Source: JAAOZP01 sp038848185 (GTDB lineage Archaea; Thermoproteota; EX4484-205; JAAOZP01). Taken from it: a DNA stretch of 11,128 nucleotides. Location of the stretch: assembly GCA_038848185.1 (NCBI GenBank), contig JAWCNV010000032.1, positions 1-11,128 of the forward strand, given 5' to 3'. The number at the start of each line of letters is the position of its first letter. The stretch's first letter is position 1. The translations under genes were made by a program, and so were the position numbers. Of the stretch, positions 6,467-11,128 are shown piece by piece. The notes beneath the pieces were generated by a model. That model ran no database searches. It was not told the origin of the DNA and saw nothing but the letters and a program-made list of their open reading frames with translations.

Positions 6467-7789
6467 TTGAGTAGTGAAGAGGAAAGGAAGCCTGTTATCG
6501 AAAGCTATATGAGCTATATTCTCCTTGATGAGGCTGGGAGGGAGGTTGAAACAGGTGAATGCAAGGGGGTTGTTGACGAAGAGCATCTCACCCTGTCTCC
6601 GAAGTTCGGGGGAGGTTTACCCTTCTATTTGAGGGACATAGTTGAGATTGAGGTGGAAAACTACAAGATCACGTTACCGATGGAGTCAAGGGAGAAAATA
6701 ATCTTGTTCAACTTGGGATATGATTTCGAGGATTTCCTTAGGGTTTTAACGCGTATGAGAAATGAGGTTATGGTTAAGGATCTGCTTATGAATGAGGCCA
6801 TTAGGAAAAAGGATGTTGAAACCGAGTTCAATTATTATGATGAAAACGGGGGTGAAAAAATAAAGGGTACCGGTGAAATACGCCTCTACGAAACAGGTTT
6901 GGTGGTGATGCCTACGAAGGGAGAAATGTTCAGGATACCGTACAGCAGTATTCTAAAGGTCTCTGAAGAGAATTATGAGGTCAGGTTTAACACGGAGCTT
7001 GGGGAACAATTAATCCTTAGCAAGATGGGTTCAGAGTATGAGCCTTTCGTTAAAACGCTTTCAAACGCCTTAAAGAATCTTCAGGATAAGGCTGTTTCCT
7101 CGATTAAAGCCATGTTCCCCACCATAGACACTGTCTCGCTTAGAAGGATTGCGAACCTTATGAAGGATGGGAAGGCTGTGAAAAAGGCGGATATTGAGGC
7201 TATTAATCCTAAGATATGGCTTGAGATGGAGAAGAAGATAGCCTCCAACGGGTTGAACGAATCGTATGTTTTCCTCAAGGGTTTAGCTAGGCAGGAGAAA
7301 ATCGCAATTGGTTTTAAACGCGGACTCATGGGCGGCTTAATAGGAGAATACGTCTGGTTCCTCATACCCATCTACGATTCGAAGGAGAAAAAGTATGGTA
7401 ATGCTATTGCGATGGAGGCGGCGGGCGAGGAGGGTGGTGGAAAAGCCACCTATTTCTTCAGAATAATGAGCAGGAAAGATTATCCAAGTTGTACAAGTCT
7501 AGAGGAGCTTGACAGGGAGGTGGATCAAGTAATCATGAGAATAAATCAATGCATGCTCGACATAAACTTCCGGAGAGAACCGATATATCTTCCTGATGAT
7601 GAGCTTGATGACCAAGCCTATATTAAATACAGGGTGGCGGTGCGAAAAATACCTTCACTTAAACTTCTTAGAAGCCTTTACATAGGAAGAATTGCACATT
7701 TTTCTCCTGAACAGTGGAAGAACGACGTTATGGATTTACTCCGGTTCAACATGGAAACGCTGGAAGATTCTGTTAAATGGAAAGCCTAA
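6467..7789 (+). CDS. Unrecognised protein with two PH-like beta repeats
   Basis: 440 residues. I do not recognise a named family. The N-terminal half holds two similar units, about 14-100 and 117-205. Each is a run of short beta strands ending in a helix, as in PH/GRAM-like domains. The units line up as FYLRDIVEIEVENYKITL with FRIPYSSILKVSEENYEVRF, then IILFNLGYDFEDFLRVL with LILSKMGSEYEPFVKTL. Residues 210-270 are helical and charged. Residues 285-335 look like another beta domain (YVWFLIPIYDSKEKKYGNA). The end (340-440) is mixed helical with several Asp/Glu/Arg runs. There is no signal peptide and no convincing membrane helix, so it is probably cytoplasmic. It sits between a zinc-ribbon gene and a UroD-like gene in the same direction, 20 bases before the latter. 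Confidence 0.75.
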   Translation: MSSEEERKPVIESYMSYILLDEAGREVETGECKGVVDEEHLTLSPKFGGGLPFYLRDIVEIEVENYKITLPMESREKIILFNLGYDFEDFLRVLTRMRNEVMVKDLLMNEAIRKKDVETEFNYYDENGGEKIKGTGEIRLYETGLVVMPTKGEMFRIPYSSILKVSEENYEVRFNTELGEQLILSKMGSEYEPFVKTLSNALKNLQDKAVSSIKAMFPTIDTVSLRRIANLMKDGKAVKKADIEAINPKIWLEMEKKIASNGLNESYVFLKGLARQEKIAIGFKRGLMGGLIGEYVWFLIPIYDSKEKKYGNAIAMEAAGEEGGGKATYFFRIMSRKDYPSCTSLEELDREVDQVIMRINQCMLDINFRREPIYLPDDELDDQAYIKYRVAVRKIPSLKLLRSLYIGRIAHFSPEQWKNDVMDLLRFNMETLEDSVKWKA

Positions 7790-7809
7790 TAAGCCTTGGA
7801 AAAATATGA

Positions 7810-8991
7810 GTGCCGATGGAGCCTTTAGATTATCCTCGCTACTTGAAGTTGGTTGAAGAAAACAGGAAGCGTGTTGAAAAAGCTTCTGAGTTCAAGGAGC
7901 CTGATAGGGTGCCTGTGAACATAGGGGTGGGAGGACCATATTATGCAGAGGTATTTGGCTATAATTTTGCTGAATACTACAATAATCTGACCGTTATGCT
8001 AGATGTGCAAATCAAGGGTATAAAGTGGAGGCTAAACTGGCTTGGTGATGATTTGGCAACCATAGGTGTGCAGTTTGATCAAGGCGTCATAGCTGAGGGA
8101 ATAGTTTTTGACTGCAAAGTGGAGATGCCGGATGAGAGAAGCCCGTTACGGAGCCCTTGGACAATTCCCAAGATAAAATCCCTAGAAGACATAGACAACT
8201 TAGAGGTTCCAGATCCTCGTGGTCATAAGGGTATTAATGCTTATTATGATAGGCTTAAAGAGTTTAAGGAGCTTGTAAGGAAAAACTATGGTGACCTACC
8301 GGTAAGCGGGATACTGCAGATACATCCCCCAGTCTCGGCAGCCGGCTCATTAATGGGTCCTGAAAGACTATATTCTTGGCTCTATAAGCATCCTAACGAA
8401 ATGCACAGGTTTTTCAAGAAGCTGGAGGAAACCTTTAAGGTTCTCCAAGACTACTATTATGAGGTTAGCGGCGAGGAGCCGGGAAGACTAGGGCTGGCTG
8501 ATGACCATTCTGGTTATTTAAGCAGAAGCATGTATGAGAGGTTCACCATGCCTTATAACACGCGTCTCTATGAGTTTTACGGAGCAAAATATCGCAGCCT
8601 ACACATGGATTCTCACATGGATCATGTGACAGATATTTTGCTAACAACATATAAGATTAACGAGGCCGATGTTGGTGTTGAGAATGACATAAGGATTATT
8701 TCTGAAGCGTTTAGGGGGAGGGTATTCTTCAACGGCAATGCAAACTGGAGGTCTCTGCTCAAAAGTTTTCAAGATATTGAGGCCGAGGTTGAGAAGTGCA
8801 TATACTATGCTGCACCCGGCGGAGGCTACGTTTTTGACAACGGGGGAGAAACCTACAGCGGCATACCTCCAGAAATGCTGAAATATGAAGTAGAGTACGC
8901 AAAGAAGGTGGGGAAATACCCTATTAGAAGAGATAGGTTTAAGCATCTGGATAAAATAATCAAAAACACAGCAGACACCTCTATGCTTTAG
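7810..8991 (+). CDS. UroD-superfamily protein (MtaA/CmuA-like methyltransferase relative)
   Basis: 393 residues from GTG 7810 (ATG 7816 is equally possible). The fold is that of uroporphyrinogen decarboxylase and of corrinoid methyltransferases: the opening EFKEPDRVPV, central PWTIPKIKSLEDIDNLEVPD, SAAGSLMGPERLYSWLYKHP, and an end with GIPPEML. It is not a true HemE, because the Met-Arg-Gln-Ala-Gly-Arg substrate motif near the N-terminus is absent. In MtaA-type enzymes zinc is held by His-x-Cys and a later Cys. Here the equivalent stretch is LHMDSHMDH (264-272) and the later Cys is missing; the only cysteines are 102 and 330. If a metal is bound, His/Asp ligands must serve. DDHSGYLS at 231-238 may belong to the active site. 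No corrinoid protein or methyltransferase partner is in the window, so the substrate is unknown. It ends with TAG. Confidence 0.8.
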   Translation: MPMEPLDYPRYLKLVEENRKRVEKASEFKEPDRVPVNIGVGGPYYAEVFGYNFAEYYNNLTVMLDVQIKGIKWRLNWLGDDLATIGVQFDQGVIAEGIVFDCKVEMPDERSPLRSPWTIPKIKSLEDIDNLEVPDPRGHKGINAYYDRLKEFKELVRKNYGDLPVSGILQIHPPVSAAGSLMGPERLYSWLYKHPNEMHRFFKKLEETFKVLQDYYYEVSGEEPGRLGLADDHSGYLSRSMYERFTMPYNTRLYEFYGAKYRSLHMDSHMDHVTDILLTTYKINEADVGVENDIRIISEAFRGRVFFNGNANWRSLLKSFQDIEAEVEKCIYYAAPGGGYVFDNGGETYSGIPPEMLKYEVEYAKKVGKYPIRRDRFKHLDKIIKNTADTSML

Positions 8992-9089
8992 ATAGCTTTA
9001 ATCCTAGTATATTCAGACCATTCGAACCATCCATTATTCCTCAATCTCTATTTTTCAGAGTTACAGCCTTTCGTGAGAGACAAAGTAAG

Positions 9090-9099
9090 TTTTATATAT
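9090..9099 (+). promoter_or_regulatory. TATA box for the V4R-domain gene
   Basis: TTTTATATAT is centred 35 bases before ATG 9130 and predicts a start of transcription near 9120. It is one of the clearest TATA boxes in the window and separates this gene from the UroD-like operon. Confidence 0.6.
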
Positions 9100-9116
9100 G
9101 TCTAATATGGTATGTG

Positions 9117-9123
9117 AAAGGAG
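9117..9123 (+). promoter_or_regulatory. Ribosome binding site for the V4R-domain gene
   Basis: AAAGGAG lies six bases before ATG 9130, a good match to the 16S rRNA 3' end, and fixes the start. Confidence 0.6.
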
Positions 9124-9129
9124 CTGAAA

Positions 9130-9960
9130 ATGGAGAGAAAACCCGCCAGTAGGGAACAGGATCCAGACAACATCTGTTATCCTAAGGAGATCATGTGTCT
9201 TGAATATCTTCCAGGAACCCGGCTCTCCGAGTTCTTTGTCAGGCTTAGAAGAGAAGCAGAGCCAGAGTTCTTCAGAGTCTTCAAGATATTGTTTGGTAAG
9301 GAGATCTCAGAATTATCTGGTTTTTACGATACTGATATGGAGAAAAACGAGGTTTTTCTAGGTTTCTTTGCTGACATCTCTCGTTTACAAAATAAAACAG
9401 CCGGTAGCATAGCTGAGGAACTCAAGAAGATAGAAGGTGTTTTAGACGTCAAGTTTTCCGAGAGAACGTTTAAAGATCTTATTATTGATGAACTCTTCTT
9501 CCCGTTGACGGTTGGAGGCGAAAGAAGTTTTACTCTTAGGGTTGACAGCTTCGGAGCAATACTGAAAAGACTCTACGAGAAGTTTGGGACAGGAGCAGCA
9601 GTAATACTGTATGAGATGGGCATATCGCTCGGGGAAAGCAAAGCAGAGAGCGTTGTTAAGAAATACGGGGTAGACAAGCAGACAGTTTTAAAGATCATAT
9701 TGACTGAGCGGGCAGCTAAAGGATGGTGCCTAGCGGAAATAGAGGAATTGAACAGTAAGAAAGCAAGGATAATGGTTCACGAATTATTCGAGTGCCTCCC
9801 TTTCAGGGGGAAGCAAGAACGACCCGTCAGTCAACTCTTCAGAGGATACTTGGCAGGAGTTTTTCAAAAACTCTATGGGAAAAGCTTTTCAGTATCGGAA
9901 ATAGATTGTATTGCAAAAGGCGACTCAGTCTGTAGATTTCTCTTAGAAGCCGCTAAGTAA
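9130..9960 (+). CDS. V4R-domain protein with an ACT-like N-terminal region
   Basis: 276 residues. The C-terminal part, about 130-274, is a V4R (4-vinyl reductase-type) small-molecule-binding domain. It shows FGAILKRLYEKFGTGAAVIL, FRGYLAGVFQKLYGKSFSVSE and the ending DCIAKGDSVCRFLL with Cys260 and Cys268. With Cys222 these could hold a metal; the usual family Cys before the GYLAG segment is a Ser here (PVSQLFRGYLAG). The N-terminal part, about 70-112, resembles an ACT-like regulatory unit (NEVFLGFFADISRLQNKTAG, then EGVLDVKF). There is no DNA-binding helix-turn-helix that I can see, so it is more likely a ligand sensor or accessory protein than a repressor. It has its own TATA box and ribosome site, stands alone, and converges with the TauE/SafE gene 13 bases away. 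It ends with TAA. Confidence 0.8.
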   Translation: MERKPASREQDPDNICYPKEIMCLEYLPGTRLSEFFVRLRREAEPEFFRVFKILFGKEISELSGFYDTDMEKNEVFLGFFADISRLQNKTAGSIAEELKKIEGVLDVKFSERTFKDLIIDELFFPLTVGGERSFTLRVDSFGAILKRLYEKFGTGAAVILYEMGISLGESKAESVVKKYGVDKQTVLKIILTERAAKGWCLAEIEELNSKKARIMVHELFECLPFRGKQERPVSQLFRGYLAGVFQKLYGKSFSVSEIDCIAKGDSVCRFLLEAAK

Positions 9961-9973
9961 GAGGTTCAACTAT

Positions 9974-10807
9974 TTATGAGTATGAAGGAAAGCAAAACAT
10001 AACCATTCTAATGCCTATCAACAGTATGATAATGCTTAACATCTGCCGTAAGATTTTAGGCTTGGTTCTTTTAGAGAGTCTCGGACCAAGCTGACCTCCT
10101 AAGATTGCTCCAATTGCTAAAGGCACACCATATTCTAGCAAGACGTTCCCCAGAAGGAGATGCGAGAAGACGCCTGCAATCTTAGTTATCGTCATTCCGA
10201 AGACCGCTGTCGCAACAGCCACGTGAGGCGGAACTCCGATAAGCATCATTATGGTTGTGTCAACAGCACCTCCCCCTATTCCGAACAGACCTGTAGCAAC
10301 ACCGCTTAAGATGCTTGCGAATTGGGATAAAGCAAGCTCGGAAAAGCTGAAGCCATACTCGTAAACGTTCCCGTCCCTATCTACTAAGTGCCTTTTAAAA
10401 GTGAACTTATGATTCCTTCTCCTAATTGTTTTATCTTCCCCACCGCCACCTGACCATAGTCTCCATGCTGAGATTATGAGGAAGACGCCCATCAGAATGG
10501 CTGTAATATTAGAAGGCAATATGACCACAAGATATGCCCCTGCCACCACGCCCAGTATGTCAAGGGTGTCGAACAACAACGCAAGTTTCACATCAACCCT
10601 TCTCTGTCTAAAGTATGTGAAGGCAGCCGAAAATATCCCGAAAGTTATGGCGAAGATCCCTGTGCCAGCAGCATACTTAGACTCCAACCCGAAAAATATG
10701 ATTAAGATGGGAACGATTATCACGCCGCCTGCAAGCCCAACTGTTGAAAGCGAAGCTGTCGATGCGAAGGCAAGGAGGATGAGGCTTAGTGTTTCAACTA
10801 TGTTCAT
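9974..10807 (-). CDS. TauE/SafE-family membrane permease
   Basis: 277 residues from ATG 10807 with about eight membrane helices. The two halves each carry the family's glycine-rich signature: GLAGGVIIVPIL near the start and GIGGGAVDTTIM in the second half. The second lacks the usual Pro after the glycines. The halves are joined by a hydrophilic loop of about 40 residues (EDKTIRRRNHKFTFKRH and on), probably cytoplasmic. Family members export sulfite, sulfoacetate or other organic anions, or take up related compounds; the substrate cannot be read from sequence. TTG 10831 in the same frame is rejected because it lies within the TATA box. The gene is convergent with the V4R gene. The rest of a sulfur pathway is not in view. 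It ends with TAA. Confidence 0.88.
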   Translation of the reverse strand: MNIVETLSLILLAFASTASLSTVGLAGGVIIVPILIIFFGLESKYAAGTGIFAITFGIFSAAFTYFRQRRVDVKLALLFDTLDILGVVAGAYLVVILPSNITAILMGVFLIISAWRLWSGGGGEDKTIRRRNHKFTFKRHLVDRDGNVYEYGFSFSELALSQFASILSGVATGLFGIGGGAVDTTIMMLIGVPPHVAVATAVFGMTITKIAGVFSHLLLGNVLLEYGVPLAIGAILGGQLGPRLSKRTKPKILRQMLSIIILLIGIRMVMFCFPSYS

Positions 10808-10828
10808 GCTGACCGATGCTTCATAAAA

Positions 10829-10838
10829 CAATATAAGT
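10829..10838 (-). promoter_or_regulatory. TATA box giving a leaderless TauE/SafE transcript
   Basis: On the minus strand this reads ACTTATATTG, centred about 26 bases before ATG 10807. Transcription should therefore begin at or next to the ATG. No Shine-Dalgarno-like site precedes that ATG, which agrees with leaderless translation. Confidence 0.6.
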
Positions 10839-11128
10839 TTTCACAAAAAAGAAGAGAATTGTAGACGTGTCTGGCTCATAAAAATTCCTATCTATTTATG
10901 TTACTTGCAGCAGGATGGTTATCCTCTTAAGCTTAGACCTCATTGCAAGCTTACTTTTTCAAGATTGCTCTCGCCACCATCATCGTTCACTATCCTCCCT
11001 ATTTCCACCGGTATCTATAGTACTTTCGTAAGCTTCAGAACCTTATGGAAGCTCATGGCCTGAGAGAACAGTTGCCTACATCTAGAGCGTTGGCTACTTG
11101 GGAAGACATATTCCAAAGGAATTGACCG
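10839..11128. other. Intergenic stretch with a possible decayed coding fragment
   Basis: About 290 bases with no convincing gene. On the + strand one frame is open at 10937-11017, hits TAG 11018-11020, and continues to TGA 11123-11125 (FRKLQNLMEAHGLREQLPTS, then RALATWEDIFQRN). It reads like protein but has a TAA and a TAG just upstream and no start signal. It could be a remnant of a transposase or another gene running out of the window. The minus strand shows nothing coherent. Confidence 0.25.

Noticed and set aside
7081..7371. Minus-strand reading frame of 96 codons
   Set aside because: It lies wholly opposite the PH-like protein gene, whose coding pattern is clear.
8641..8946. Minus-strand reading frame of 101 codons
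   Set aside because: It lies opposite the conserved C-terminal part of the UroD-like gene.
7810..8991. Authentic HemE (uroporphyrinogen decarboxylase)
   Set aside because: The N-terminal Arg/Gln-rich substrate motif of HemE is absent and no heme pathway genes are nearby.
10476..10826. Plus-strand reading frame of 116 codons
   Set aside because: It lies opposite the TauE/SafE gene and has no recognisable features.

Overview
The window looks like a piece of an uncultured archaeal genome, most likely Thermoproteota/Bathyarchaeia-like. The lineage is inference from style and gene content; no marker gene is present. Supporting points are archaeal TATA-type promoters placed about 25 bases ahead of starts, at least one apparently leaderless gene, GTG and TTG starts, an archaeal-type winged-helix regulator, a V4R-domain protein, multi-zinc-ribbon proteins and a UroD-fold methyltransferase-like protein. 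The DNA is moderately AT-rich. I saw no rRNA, tRNA or CRISPR array.

Layout. 1-2463 (+): one long surface protein that enters from the left edge: jelly-roll-like piece, alpha/alpha-toroid (prenyltransferase/squalene-cyclase type) repeats, InlB-like repeats and a C-terminal membrane anchor. Its frame is interrupted once, by an in-frame TAG at 1621-1623. 2573-4150 (+): a second secreted, C-terminally anchored protein with four small beta-sandwich repeats. 4239-4989 (+): a small membrane protein whose frame changes three times, probably a pseudogene or a region with assembly errors. 4996-5268 (+): a winged-helix regulator, intact except for another in-frame TAG at 5128-5130. 5315-5632 (-): a 16-cysteine zinc-ribbon protein, divergent from 5748-6407 (+), a zinc-ribbon protein followed by an unrecognised protein with two PH-like repeats (6467-7789) and a UroD-like protein (7810-8991). 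9130-9960 (+): a V4R-domain protein with its own promoter, convergent with a TauE/SafE permease (9974-10807, -). 10808-11128: the permease promoter and a possible decayed coding fragment.

How the genes may work together. The two anchored proteins at the left probably both act outside the cell. The zinc-ribbon gene, PH-like gene and UroD-like gene are closely spaced in one direction and may be one operon. The V4R and TauE/SafE genes each have their own promoter.

The strongest observation is two otherwise continuous genes, each broken by a single TAG, with protein homology continuing on both sides. Pyrrolysine insertion or amber suppression is possible. However, TAG also ends three genes here, and in one of them read-through would run through the next gene's promoter. 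A frameshifted gene also lies next door. Ordinary nonsense mutation, decay or assembly error is therefore an equally serious explanation.
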